Source of the DNA: Cherax quadricarinatus
Taxonomy: Eukaryota > Arthropoda > Malacostraca > Decapoda > Parastacidae
Direction: 5' to 3'
Assembly: GCF_038502225.1 (NCBI RefSeq)
Contig: NC_091325.1
Location: 32,556,956-32,620,955, forward strand
DNA length: 64,000 bases
Positions 11,681 through 22,829 of the stretch are shown piece by piece. The position numbers and the translations under genes were made by a program. The notes below the pieces were generated by a model. It saw only the letters and a list, made by a program, of their open reading frames with translations. It did not search any database and had not been told where the DNA came from. Position 1 is the stretch's first letter, and each line of letters starts with the position of its first letter.

Positions 11681-12015
11681 GATTTATTTTTAAGTGACTT
11701 TATGATCGCCGTGACTTCCGTGGACTCAGTAAGTACAAGATAGAAGGAATTTGGGAAATTCCAATCTAGGTAGTCCCAGGCACCATCATTGGTACGTGGG
11801 ATTTTACTGGCGAGATTAGATCCTATGTTTGAGAAGAAGTCGTTTATCTTGTTAGCTGTATCAGTGGGATGCAGTGGTGTTTCATGAGGTTAAGTTAAAA
11901 CAATATTCTTGGTTTTTTCAGTTTGTGGGTCCCCAGAATCTGGGAAAGTGTTTTCCAGGTCTTTTTATATCTCCTCTTGTGCCAGTGAATCTGCTGGAGT
12001 AGTACAGTTGTTTTT
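11681..12015 (-). mobile_element. LINE-B linker fragment, unit 3
   Basis: Copy of 2167-2500. Confidence 0.7.
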
Positions 12016-12265
12016 CAAAAAATGTTATCTATGGAAGCAAAGAAGGGAATGTATGAAAGTATAGTAGTACCAACACTCTTATATGGGTGTGAAGCTTGGG
12101 TTGTAAATGCTGCAGCGAGGAGGCGGTTGGAGGCACTGGAGATGTCCTGTCTAAGAGCAATGTCTGGTGCAAATATTATTCAGAAAATTCGGAGTGTGAA
12201 AATTAGGAGAATGTGAGGAGTTAATAGAAGTATTAGTCAGAGGGCTGAAGAGGGTTTGTTGAGGT
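12016..12265 (+). pseudogene. RTE C-terminal fragment, unit 3
   Basis: Copy of 2501-2750, open at 12022-12216 and nearly identical in protein to unit 1. Confidence 0.8.
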
Positions 12266-12747
12266 TAGTAGTGAAGATGTGCATTTAGTAGAGAAGTGTG
12301 ATTCATTGAGGAGATGAGCGTTTAGTAGTGTGCTTTTTTAACTGAATATGTGCATTTACTAGTGAAGACGTGCGTCTCTTAGTGGAGATGTGCGTTTAGT
12401 AGTGAATATGTGCGTTTCTTAGTGAAAATGTGCGTTTAGTAGTGAAGATATGTGTTTCATATTGGGGATGTGCATTTAGTAGTGAAGATGTCTGTTTCAT
12501 AGCGGAGATGTGCATTTAGCAGTGAATACGTGCATTTATTAGTGAAGATGTGCCTTTAGTAGAGAAGATAGGCATATACATGTGAAGGTGAGTATTTAGG
12601 ATTGAAGATGTGCCTTTATTAGTGAAGATGCGCGTTTAGTAGTAAAGATGTGTGTTTAGTAGTGAAGATGTGCATTTAGTAGTGAAGATGTGCATTTAGT
12701 AGTAAAGATGTGCATTTAGTAATGAAGATAGGCATTTATATGTGAAG
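12266..12747. repeat. 20-bp minisatellite, unit 3
   Basis: Same array as at 2751, nearly base for base. Confidence 0.85.
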
Positions 12748-12844
12748 GGGCCGACCGTCCAATTTTTTGCGCTCTTTAAAAAAATCGAAAAATTATGGAA
12801 ATTGAGTTATTCTTATAGAAAAATAGCTTAACTCTTTGGCAACA

Positions 12845-13896
12845 CAATCAAATCAAATCAAATTAAGTTTATTCTCTATAAGGGTTACAATGTGGGGTTT
12901 ACAGGATTTGGATATTGTGTGGTTTACATGTTATAAAATACTAATTGCATTGGGGGCCACTAGGACACCTAGCATGGCTAGGCATTTTGGGAAGACTTAG
13001 ATTAATTCTCAACATTAAATCCTTACAGATTATGGTATTAAGGCTAAGTGACTACATTATAATTTGTGAGTTTAGCAATGTGAATGTTTTTGTTTTGCAC
13101 AATACAAGGTGTCTATATTGGAGTATCATAGGTAAACTTATGACTAGTTAGGATTTATTATTTTAAGATTAAGATTAGTATTTCTTGGTTTATAGTCAGT
13201 GGGTGAGTGAGTGTAATTGTGAACCACCAGCTGGTTATCATGTAGTTAGTTGTCGGGGTGGATCAGGGAGATAAGATGTTTTCTAACTGCAGTTTTGAAA
13301 GTGATGAATGTGTCTGCAGTTCTAGAGTTTTCAGGTAGGGTGTTCCAGATTTTAGGTCCTTTGAAATACATTGAATTTTTGTAAAGGTTTAGTTGGACAC
13401 GGAGAATGTCATAGAGATGTTTGTGTCTGGTGCTATGCCTGTGGATCCTTTCACAACTATCAAGAAAGCGTTTTAGGTCAAGGCTAATATTGAAATTTAA
13501 GGTCCTGTAGATATAGATTGCACAGTAGTAAGTGTGGATGTTCTGAACAGGGAGTAGATTTAGATCTATGACGAGTGGGGGAGTGTGTTGCCAGGGATGG
13601 GGTTTAGTGATTATTCTTACTGCAGCTTTCTGTTGGGTTATTATTGGCTTTAGATGTGTTGCTGCAGTTGAACCCCAAGCACAGATAGCATAGGTTAGGT
13701 ATGGATATATAAATGAATGGTATAGTGTGAGAAGGGCAGTTTGAGGCACGTAGTATCGTATCTTGGAGAGGATCCCCCACCGTTTTGGATACTTTTTTTG
13801 TTATGTGTTAGATATGCGTGCTGAAATTTAGGTTGTTGTCAAGGTATAGGCCAAGGTATTTGCCATCATTATGTCTGGCAATTAGAGTGTTAATAC
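12845..13896 (-). pseudogene. LINE-B 3' end and RT C-terminus, unit 3
   Basis: Copy of 3330-4380. The ORF at 13246-13749 (167 codons) has the same protein sequence as in unit 1. Confidence 0.8.
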
Positions 13897-14684
13897 TGCC
13901 TTCCTGTCTCCTTTCCTAAAAATTGGAACTACATTTGCTGTCTTCCACGCCTCAGGCAACTGCCCAGTTTCGATAGTGGCACACACAATTCCTCTGTTCC
14001 CTCTCTCAAGACCCATGGAGATATATATCTGGGCCCATCGCCTTTGAGATATTTAGTTCTCCTAGCAGTTTCTTGACTTTCTCCTTGGTTATGTGTATTC
14101 TGTCCAGCACCTGCTGGTGCAACCTACCTCCATGGTTTGCTGGAAGCATTTCTGTCTCTATTTTGAATACTTCTCTTAATCTTGTGTTAAGCTCATCACA
14201 TACTTCCTGTCACTCTTCGTAAGCTCCCCTCCCTCTTTCCTCAGCCTGATTGCCTGATTTTTGACTGTTTATCGCCTAGTGTAACTGTATAACAACTTTG
14301 GTTCAGATTTAGCTTTGATGCTGTGTCATTCTTGTACAGTCTTTGCGCCTCTCTCCTTGTCCCTACATATTCTTTTCTGGTTCTTCTGCTCAACTCCTTG
14401 TTTTCTTGAGTCCTTTGCCTTCTATAGTTTTTCCATGCTGTAATACACTTTTCTCTGGCCTCTTTACACCTCCAGTTAAACTATGGGTTCACTCTGGTCT
14501 TACCCTTTTGTACCTTCTGCCTCCCTGCAATTAGTGATCACTAGTTCCATCATTTCATATTCTCTCTTTCCCTTTAGTTCTCTTTCCCACTGCACTTTAT
14601 GCAGGAATCTTCTTACGCCCATGTTGTCCCTTTTTTGAAGTTTGGCTTTTCTCGTCCTTCTCGTGCTGCTGCATTATCTACTGT
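13897..14684 (-). pseudogene. LINE-A linker and RT edge, unit 4 phase
   Basis: Copy of 4381-5169, close to unit 1 in detail, for example in the six-T run near 14630. Confidence 0.65.
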
Positions 14685-14944
14685 TAACACTACAAATACA
14701 CAAATAACCCGCACATAAAAGAGAGAAGCTTACGACGACGTTTCGGTCCGACTTGGACCATTGACAAAGTCACACTAAACAGAGGTGGAGTAGGACGACT
14801 ATATACAGGCAGGAAGAGGTGATGGTAGTAGTAGTAGTAGTAGTCCCCTCAAAAATTTGTCATCATGACGGCATGCATTTGTGGTCAGAGTGGTGCCTAC
14901 GCTAACATTCCTATGGTGTATAAATATACCTAGTTGGATGAATC
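14685..14944. repeat. GTTTCG-core dispersed repeat, unit 4
   Basis: Copy of 231-490 with a few substitutions. Confidence 0.6.
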
Positions 14945-15100
14945 TTACTGTAGCCACCTGGCCCAGTGGCTAATGCGTCCATCATGAGTTTTAAGAGTCG
15001 CTGATCGAGGGTTCTATTCCCACCCATGATATGGTTTCTTTTCAAACGTGTCATTACGATTTCGTGAGTCAAGATGACCGCTTTGAGGGGCTTGAACTAG
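14945..15100 (+). mobile_element. tRNA-derived SINE head, unit 4
   Basis: Copy of 491-645. Confidence 0.6.
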
Positions 15101-15807
15101 ACTGCTCTCCTTATTCTCCTGGGTCCTTTGCCTTGCATACTTCTACCATTCTCTAATACACTAGGTTTTAGCCTCTCTACACCTTTGGGTGAACCATGGG
15201 ATCATCCTGGCTTTCTCATTATTTCTGTTACCCTTGGGTACAAACCTCTCCTCAGCTTCTTTGCACATTGTTGTCACATACAGCGTCATCTCGTTTACTG
15301 ACTTCCCTGTCAGTTCTCTGTCTCACTGAAACCCATGCTGGAAATTCTCCATGCCTGTGTAGTCCCCTCTCCTAAAGTTTGGCTTCATTGGTCCTGCCCT
15401 TTCTGCTTCCCTCTCCACTTCTAACTCTACTATGTATTCGAAGCTCAGAACCACGTGTTCACTGGCCCCAAAAGGTCTTTCATACGTGATTTCCTCAATA
15501 TCTGCACTACTCAAGGTGAATACTAGGTCCAGTCTTGCTGGTTTATCCTGTCCTCTCTCTCTCTGGTAGTGTCCCCTTCCATATTGGTACATGAGGTTTT
15601 CCAGTACCACCTCCATCATCTTATTCCTCCACATTTCCAGGCCCCCATGTGGCTTCAAGATTTCCCAGTCGATTTCCTTAAGATTGAAGTCACCCACAAC
15701 CAGTAGCTTTGCTCTGCTTGCATGAGCCCTTCTGGCCACTTCAGCCAGTGTGTCAACCATAGCTCTGTTACTCTCATCACATTCCTGCCTTGGCCTCCTT
15801 GGAACCT
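15101..15807 (-). pseudogene. LINE-A endonuclease C-terminal half, unit 4
   Basis: A minus-strand ORF at 15323-15760 (145 codons) is almost identical to unit 1 (R to P near the basic tail). GDFN and SEH endonuclease motifs are present. Unlike units 1-3, the missing N-terminal half is found beyond the LTR at 16821 onward, so here the element is split by the LTR, not lost. Confidence 0.85.
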
Positions 15808-16815
15808 TGTGAAGGCTTACTCAGCCCTGTAACAAGTTCAGTCAGTATTACCAAGACTGGCTCCTCCTCAGGAAAATTAATGAATAGAAAAAGAAATAAT
15901 AACAGACAGTGATAAACACTTTATTATTTAGAAACGGAAAATGTAAAACAATAAAACATGAAGGGGTATCCTAATTGAACGAAAAATGAAAAATGAAATG
16001 AAAAAAAATTACATTTGAACTCAATGCTAATATAGGTATACCGTGGTAATGGGGTGTCAGGTGTTGGTGACACTGCGTGTTGTTGAAATCGTAGCCTTGC
16101 TGATGTGGGGGGGGTAGCAGGTGTTGGTGACCACCACCGCCTCGTTCTTCACAGAGTGTAGCCGTGAATAATTACTTCAGATGACAGGAAAACAGGTTCG
16201 TTACCACTGCTATGATGAGGGGTTAGGTCCTGTGTTGGCTTACATAACAGGTAAGTAGATTAAACATGGGACGTCTCAGGACGTTAGTCCGTCTCCTTCT
16301 ATTCTTCTCGTTGGTTGGCAGGTGACCCTCTCTGTCATTCCAAGCTGTAAAGAGAGACAGATTACCCACTGCTTAAGAAATCACTCTCCACGATAAGTAC
16401 AATACCTAAAAGATGTGGTGATTATTAAAACATTTAACAGATAAAGACTGAAAGGACTAAGTTAATTATTGGTCAAAGTGAAGCTTTCAACCAATAAGTC
16501 CACTAAAATATGATCAGGCGTGTACTTACAGTAGTGTTGGGAGCTGTGAGTCGACTGATTTACTGTTCGACCGGAGCCCCACACGTCACCTTTCCGGGAG
16601 GGGGGGGGGAAGAGGGAAAGGAAGGGATAGCGGGAGCTAGACTGACCCTACCTTAACAAGCATCCGGCAATCAAACTATCACTTTCGGGGAGGGGAAAAA
16701 AGGGGGGGTAGATAGCGGGAGATATATTTACCCTACCTTAACAAGTAGCCGGCAATGAAACTATTGTTACTATACACTCCATCACTACTCCTATCTATTG
16801 AACTTTTCCATCTCA
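15808..16815 (-). mobile_element. Complete solo LTR inserted in LINE-A endonuclease, block copy 1
   Basis: The 1008-bp element runs from tgtgaagg to tctca (TG...CA termini) and is flanked by direct repeats AACCT at 15803-15807 and 16816-16820, a 5-bp target site duplication as made by Gypsy-type integrases. No internal region or second LTR adjoins, so it is a solo LTR. The minus orientation is inferred from the related LTR at 32402, which has a primer site. LINE-A endonuclease sequence resumes on both sides. Confidence 0.9.
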
Positions 16816-16820
16816 AACCT

Positions 16821-17377
16821 CCAAACTGAAGTTTTCCTTTTATGTAGTCTTTTGTTTCTGCTATGTCTCCTCTCTCCAGCTCATCAAATTCCCATTGGAT
16901 TTAATTAGCAGTGCCACTCCTCCACCCCCTCTCTTCCCGCGGGTTCAGTGCCTCCTGTGGTATGGTTTCCTAAGGATATCATATCCCGTTAGAAAGATAT
17001 CATGTATTATCGCTATTGTGAGCTTGGTTTCTGAGAGTTATGATATTCGGTGATGGCATTTTGATTCTTTCATGTCACTCCTCCCATTTATCAATTATTC
17101 TATCATCTTTGGTGTACCACACCTGGGGGGTTGCAGTAGAATCTCACAGTGTGCTGTGGGATTCTACTGCATAGTTGGGGGGGGGGCTGTGAGTGTGGAG
17201 TGTTGTTTGTATTGGGATAGTGTGTTTTGCTGTGGGGTTCTGAGGGGAGTTTTGTGTGTGCTTGAGCTTGTTGCTCTGATCGGCTCTGGCTGTCCTCTAC
17301 TGACTCTGTCCTTGGCTCTCTTTCTAGTCCCTTTCGTTTATGTGTCCTCTCAGCTGCTGTCATTTTGTTCTTGTTCT
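16821..17377 (-). pseudogene. LINE-A endonuclease N-terminal half, block copy 1
   Basis: Minus-strand translation gives NIIALTETKL (conserved APE metal-binding E), then TRGKRGGGVALLI and IIGTLQFGG just before the LTR. Beyond 17130 it passes into the low-complexity N-terminal extension of the LINE protein. Several frameshifts show decay. An imperfect 17-nt inverted repeat at 17133-17170 lies inside. It completes the endonuclease whose C-terminal half is at 15101-15807. Confidence 0.75.
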
Positions 17378-17690
17378 TGGTGCCAATTGGCCTGTTGAGT
17401 AAAGCTTTCACTTCATACTCTGAGGGGTCTTGGTTCGATTCCCAGCGAGGGTAGAAGCATTCGGAATGTTTCTTTACACCGGTTGTCTATGTTCACCCAT
17501 CAGTAAAATAAGTACATGGGTGTTAGTCGATTGGCGTGAGTCTCATCCTGGGACGAAACTGACCTAATTTTTCCTAAATGCTCTGCATAACAAGTGACTT
17601 TCTATATAGTAGTATGTCGTTGAAGTCAACTAGAACTGTATACCTTGTACTTTAACTTACAGTAAATAAAGATATTATATTATAATATAT
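17378..17690 (+). mobile_element. tRNA-derived SINE with perfect B box, block copy 1
   Basis: The tRNA-like head has an A-box-like tggcctgttgagtaaagc and a perfect B box ggttcgattcc at 17432-17442. The body contains tacatgggtgttagtcg and the tail runs aataaagatattat into AT repeats. I recognise this body and tail from decapod tRNA SINEs that share a LINE-like 3' end. It lies between LINE-A ORF1 and endonuclease sequence. Confidence 0.75.
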
Positions 17691-18190
17691 TATACTGTTT
17701 TATATTCTATTATGGTGTAGTAACACCCTCTTTTATACTGATGACTTCCTCAGCCTAAATTCCTCTTGCAGGATCCTGTCCCGCACCATTTTTCTCTTGA
17801 AAATCAGTTTGAAAGACTGATTTCTCCTCTTCGAGTACCTCCCGCTATTCTTTGAAAATTTGTTATCTCAGTCCTGTCCTCCTCGCCTATTTCTATGATG
17901 ATGTTTTCAATCTCATGTTTTTATATCTGCCGTCTTTCATTGTGTGTCCTCCTTTGGTTCTCCTGAAGCCCATGTATTAAGACTGACCTCTCCCTCTCTC
18001 CTTCCATTGCCTTTTCCTCTATGTCTTTGGGTCCCATTTGTACATAGTGATTGTCTCCTTTATTTTTTCCTGTGACTCTTGGTGGCTTGGTCCTGCCTCT
18101 ACACGGGACCTGTCATCTTGTCTACCTGCACTCCCCTCATTGCTATCCCTGCTCTCAGCAGCTCTCCCCTTTCATTCCTCAGCCTTGCTT
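17691..18190 (-). pseudogene. LINE-A ORF1-like region, block copy 1
   Basis: Minus-strand translation in shifting frames is rich in charged residues (RKMVRDRILQEEFRLRKS, KEDTQ), like the coiled-coil and RNA-binding ORF1 region upstream of LINE endonucleases. It fits the order ORF1 then endonuclease on the minus strand, interrupted by the SINE. Assignment rests on position and composition, with no diagnostic motif. Confidence 0.5.
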
Positions 18191-19345
18191 TTATTTTTCC
18201 TGAATCCAAATTGGCAGGGGTTGAGTATGTTTTGTGACATTAAAAATGAATATAGTCTCCTGTGCACGAGTTCCTCGAAGATTTTGGATAGCAATGGTAA
18301 GTTTGATATTGGCCTATAGTTGTTTATGTCTGTAGGGTCACCACCTTTATGTATTGGTGTAACCCTTGCTGTCTTGAGTAGTGTCGGGAAAGTACTAGTT
18401 TCTAGTGACTTGTTAAAAAGTAATGTAATAGCATGGAAAAGGACATGGGCTGCTCGCTTGTACAATAATGGTGGGACGTGAGACACATTCCCCGAGTTAT
18501 TTTTAAGTGACTTTATGACTCAGTACAAGATAGAAGGAATTTGGGAAATTCCCATCTAGGTAGTCCCCGGCACCGGCATTGGTACGTGGGATTTTACTGG
18601 CGAGATTAGATCCTATGTTTGAGAAGAAGTCGTTTATCTTGTATCAGTGGGATGCAGTGGTGTTTCATGAGGTTTAGTTAAAACAATATTCTTGGTTTTT
18701 TTCAGTTTGTGGGTCCCCAGAATCTGGGAAAGTGTTTTCCAGGTCTTTTTTATATCTCCTCTTGTGCCAGTGAATCTGCTGGAGTAGTACAGTTGCTTGG
18801 CTTTCTTTATTAATTTCGTGAGAACTGTTGAATATTGTTTAAGAATATCTTTGTGTATTAAGCCCTGTCTATATTGCTTTTCATATTGGTGTTTCTTATC
18901 AATGAATTTCAGAATGGTGCTGGTTAGCCATGGGCAACCAAGCCGTTTATTCGTGATCTGTTTCGTTTTTATAGGACAATGTTTGTTGTATAGTCTAAGT
19001 ATTTTGTTAAGAAAAATGTCTGACCAAACGTCAATACCATTGGCATTGGAGAATTCTGTAGGCCAGTCAACAGTCTCTAGGTCTGCTATGAAATAGGGCC
19101 TTAGCATAAGTCTTGTCTTCTTTTCCTTTGAGCCTCTCGTTTGATAGGGTTGTACCTGCTTCATATGCCATGTCTCCTTTGGACAATAGCCCTGTACCTG
19201 TGTATGAGTGTATCGTGGAGGTGTGTAGTTGGTTCTCTGGAGTGATAGATTTAGAACAATTCTTCTCGGCGATTGCTCCTGGTTTTATTGGATTAGTGAA
19301 ATATGTAGCCTATGTAACATCTGTCTCGCCTAAGCCTGGGTTCTG
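18191..19345 (-). pseudogene. LINE-B linker and RT N-terminus, block copy 1
   Basis: Two minus-strand frames belong to one CR1/L2/Rex-like LINE. The ORF at 18634-19164 (176 codons) is the linker (DIFLNKILRLYNKHCPIKTK, GCPWLTSTILK). The ORF at 18172-18486 (104 codons) is the RT entry with TARVTPIHKGGD and NNYRPISNLPLLSKIFE, ending at QFGFRKNKS. The catalytic FADD region is absent. The element is cut at about 18190 and joined to LINE-A. Its 3' end lies separately at 27437. Confidence 0.85.
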
Positions 19346-20640
19346 ACTGACTGCCTTGGCGCTCGCCCAGGCGATGTTTAATTATACAAAAACTGAGTTA
19401 GTGAACGTGATTACATTAAGTAAATATTCTGTATAAATCTAAGAATGTTAAACAACAATAGCAAACTTCGGGGAGAACGAGTGATTGCTATTCATGTTGT
19501 CTACGGGTTGTTAGGAAAATTATATACCAAAGAAAGGTGTGTAACAGACAAGGGAAACTTAGTGTACTCAGGTCTGAAAAGTTCAGTTTCAGAACTTTGA
19601 GAGGAGTTCAATAAACTATGTACAATATAAAAATTTGATCCACAGTAAAGAAATCAACAGATATTTGATAATGTGTCACACAGCCAGATAATATGACTTA
19701 CAATCTGATAATGTGGCACACAGTCATGTAATATGAAACAGTCAGGTATGACTCACAATTAGATATTATGACACACAGTCACGTAAGACACACAATCATA
19801 TACTATGACACAGAGTCAGCTTATGTGACACACGGTTAATATGACACAGATGACATAGATAATATGACACACTCATATTTGACACAGTCAGATATGGCAC
19901 AGTTGTGCAGGGCACCACGTAACATCTAATCATCTACAACAATATTTGCTTTAATATCGACAGTCGAAAAAATGAAACATTTATAAATATCAAGTTATTT
20001 AGACAATATTCCATTAAGACGTGAGGTGACACATCGACAAAAATTACAAAATATAGAAAACTAAGGGTTGTAAAGTTTTTATCTACACCAGATTTTGATA
20101 TTTAACCCCAACTCTGTTGGGATAAGATTTATTTTGCAGTGTTCATCAGATCAAGGACGGTGAATTTCAGTGGCAACGGCTAATACTTACTGTGACTGAG
20201 AGGAATCAACTTAAGTTGAATTGGCTGAAACTTGAGATGTCGTGTTCTTAAGGTGCATCGTTATTCGGGACGTAAGCCAGTCAGGTGCTTAAGGTGGACC
20301 GTTCGGGGTCAAAAGGAAAGCCAAGGTCTGTCTCACCAGTCTGGGTGCCGGAAATCTTATATCTTAAACTAACTATATGTGATTTAGATGCGACTTTCTG
20401 TACTGATCACTGATAATTTCTCTAACTTTTGAATTATTACCACTTATATGTTCATCATCTTGATAGATACCAACAAACTTTTGGTCAGATTGTTGAATCT
20501 CATGCCGACTTTAACTAGGGTTGACTTTGTTCGAGCATCTGTGATTTTTATTTAATTCCGCTGTTGAATTTCGAAATATGTCTTTGATTTGTTTAAAATA
20601 GTTTGAGCTTAACAAGTACTAATTATTACATGGTCATCGT
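19346..20640. other. AT-rich non-coding stretch with GACACA repeats, block copy 1
   Basis: I see no coding signal here. From about 19660 to 19910 a loosely repeated motif of about 20 bp (gataatatgacacacagtca) recurs some 12 times. The rest is conserved between blocks but unrecognised. Confidence 0.5.
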
Positions 20641-20775
20641 CATTGTAACTAGATCTCAAGTAGATTTGTGACACAAAATTTCCCATCTCTAAAGCTGTGC
20701 TGATTATCATGAGCCCTGATAATCTTTTCCAAGACTTTACATACTACACAAGCCAATGACACTGATCTGTAGTTT
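20641..20775 (-). pseudogene. RT fragment of a third LINE (LINE-C), block copy 1
   Basis: Minus-strand codons read LNYRSVSLACVVCKVLEKII and then FRDGKFCVTNLLE, matching the NYRPVSLTSVVCKVLE and GKSCVTNLLE blocks of many LINE reverse transcriptases, with the sequence between them shortened. It is only about 45 codons. Confidence 0.7.
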
Positions 20776-21057
20776 AAAGTCTTCAAAACCAACTCAGGCT
20801 TCAAACTCCTTCTTGACAAACATTCGTACGAAGCGTACACCTCAAGCGATACCAGACAAAAGCTTCTCAACGCAGGCTTCACCATTATTTGGACTCCTGA
20901 GCACCGTGCCAAAAGCACAGTCATTGCTAAACACGTAGACTACTCTCTCCTGACAGCCTATGATACAGACAAAGAAGACTTTATAAAAGATATCAGTACT
21001 AAGAAAAAAGTCTCTGTTGACGATATTTACAGACCCGAAAACTCTACCACTGCGTGA
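20776..21057 (+). pseudogene. Orphan RRM-like coding remnant, block copy 1
   Basis: A plus-strand frame without start codon stays open for 93 codons to a TGA at 21055. It reads KVFKTNSGFKLLLDK, AGFTIIWTPEHRAKSTVIAK and EDFIKDISTKKKVSVDDIYR. The pattern resembles the RNA-recognition fold of a LINE or retrotransposon ORF1 protein, but I cannot name the family. It is conserved in three blocks (also 39177 and 52711) and ends exactly where RTE sequence starts. Confidence 0.5.
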
Positions 21058-22750
21058 GGCATTACGTGGAATGAAAGGGGGTAAAGCAGCTGGAACTGAC
21101 GGCATCATGACATAATTATTAAAAGCAAGGGGGGATGTAGTGTTGGAGTGGTTGGTATTTTTGTTTATTAAATGTATGAAAGAGGGGAAGGTACCTAGGG
21201 ATTGGCAGAGTGTGTGTATAGTCCCTTTATATAAAGAGAAGGCGGACAAAAGAGATTGTAAAAATTATAGAGGAATAAGTTTACTGAGTATACGAGGAAA
21301 AGTGTACGGTAGGGTTATTATTGAACGAATTAGAGGTAAGACAGAATGTAGGTTTGCGGATGAGCAAGGAGGTTTTAGAGTGTGTAGGGGATGTGTAGAT
21401 TAAGAGTTTACATTGAAGGATATATGTGAGCAGTATTTAGATAAAGGTAGGGAAGTTTTTATTGCATTTATGGATTTAGAAAAGGCATATGATAGAGTGG
21501 ATAGGGGAGCAATGTGGCAGATGTTGCAAGTGTATAGAATAGGTGGTAAGTTATTAAATGCTGTAAAGAGTTTTTATGAGGATAGTGAGGCTCAGGTTAG
21601 GGTGTGTAGAAGAGAGGGAGACTACTTCCCGGTAAAAGTAGGTCTTAGACATGGATGTACAATGTCACCATGGTTGTTTAATATATTTATAGATGGGTTG
21701 TAAAAGAAGTAAATTCTAGGGTGTTCGGGAGATGGGTGTAAAGGTAGAAAGTTGAAAGTGAACATAGAAAAGAGTAAGGTGATGAGAGTATCAAATGATT
21801 TAGATAAAGAAAAATTGGATATCAAATTGGGGAGGAGGAGTATGGAAGAAGTGAATGTTTTCAGATATTTGGGAGTTGACGTGTCAGCGGATGGATTTAT
21901 GAAGGATGTGGTTAATCATAGAATTGATGAAGGGAAAAAGGTGAGTGGTGCATTGAGGTATATGTGGAGGCAAAAAATGTTATCTGCGGAAGCAAAGAAG
22001 GGAATGTATGAAAGCATAGTAGTACCAACGCTCTTATATGGGTGTGAAGCTTGGGTTGTAAATGCTGCAGCGAGGAGGATGTTGGAGGCAGTGGAGATGT
22101 CCTGTCTAAGAGCAATGTGTGGTGCAAATATTATGCAGAAAATTCGGAGTTTGAAAATTAGAAGAAGGTGTGGAGTTAATAAAAGTATTAGTAAGAGGGC
22201 TGAAGAGGGTTTGTTGAGGTGGTTTGGCCATTTAGAGAGAATGGATCAAAGTAGAATGACATGGAGAGCGTATAAATCTGTAGGGGAAGGATGGCGGGGT
22301 AGGGGTCGTCCTCGACAAGGTTTGAGGGAGCGAGTAAAGGAGATGTTGTGGGCGAGGGGTTTGAACTTCCAGCAAGCGTGCGTGAGCGTGTTAGGAGTGA
22401 ATGGTGACAAATGGTATTTGGGACCTGACGATCTGTTGGGGTGTGAGCAGAGTAATATTTAGTGAGGGGATTCAGGGGAAACCGGTTATTTTATATAACC
22501 GGACTTGAGTCCTGGAAATGGGAAGTACAATGCCTGCACTCTAAAGGAGGGGTTTAGGATATTGGCAGTTTGGAGAGATATGTGTATTTTTATACGTATA
22601 TACTTCTAAACTGTTGTATTCTGGGCACCTCTACAAAAACAGTGATTATGTGTTAGTGATGTGAAAGTGTTGAATGATGAAAGTATTTTCTTTTTGGGGA
22701 CTTTCTATCTCTTTGAGTCACCCTGCCTCGGTGGGAGACGGCCGACTTGT
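21058..22750 (+). pseudogene. RTE reverse transcriptase relic, block copy 1
   Basis: Plus-strand RTE sequence starts at the GMKGGKAAG region and runs through RT to the 3' UTR (atgtcaccatgg, gtgggagacggccgac, poly-A). Open pieces lie at 21140-21403, 21413-21703 and 21752-22462. They show NYRGISLL, EQGGF, FMDLEKAYD and SPWLFNIFIDG, and a C-terminal GRGRPRQG. Defects: an in-frame stop in the GCVD segment at 21401-21403, a histidine for glutamine before GC in motif B, and a deletion near 21735 that removes the FADD catalytic motif. No endonuclease domain is present. Non-functional. Confidence 0.9.
22482..22502 (+). other. Hairpin in RTE 3' UTR, block copy 1
   Basis: Arms ccggttat and ataaccgg flank a 5-nt loop just after the RTE coding end. 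The RTE at 28173 has a GC-rich ccgg repeat at this place, so two 3'-UTR variants exist. Confidence 0.6.
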
Positions 22751-22829
22751 TGAAAAAAAAAATTATATATATATGCATATATGCTTAGCAATTCACAAAC
22801 AGGCGAAATCATTTATATTGTCTCTACGT

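Larger units (their letters stand above)
1..16620. repeat. Tandem array of a 4.94-kb composite transposon unit
   Basis: The same phase marker (ctggcctctttacacc) recurs at 1, 4940, 9877 and 14455, giving unit lengths of 4939, 4937 and 4578 bp. Each unit contains LINE-A linker, a GTTTCG-core repeat, a tRNA-SINE, LINE-A endonuclease, an LTR piece, a LINE-B piece, an RTE piece, a 20-bp minisatellite and a LINE-B 3' end. Copies differ by scattered substitutions and single-base indels. The fourth copy does not close: it continues through a full LTR into the larger 18.4-kb block. The unit is a mosaic of dead elements, not a gene. Confidence 0.95.

Noticed and set aside
17103..17411. Independent small gene on the minus strand (102 codons)
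   Set aside because: It spans the SINE head and the LINE-A N-terminal extension; it is better explained as a chance joint reading.
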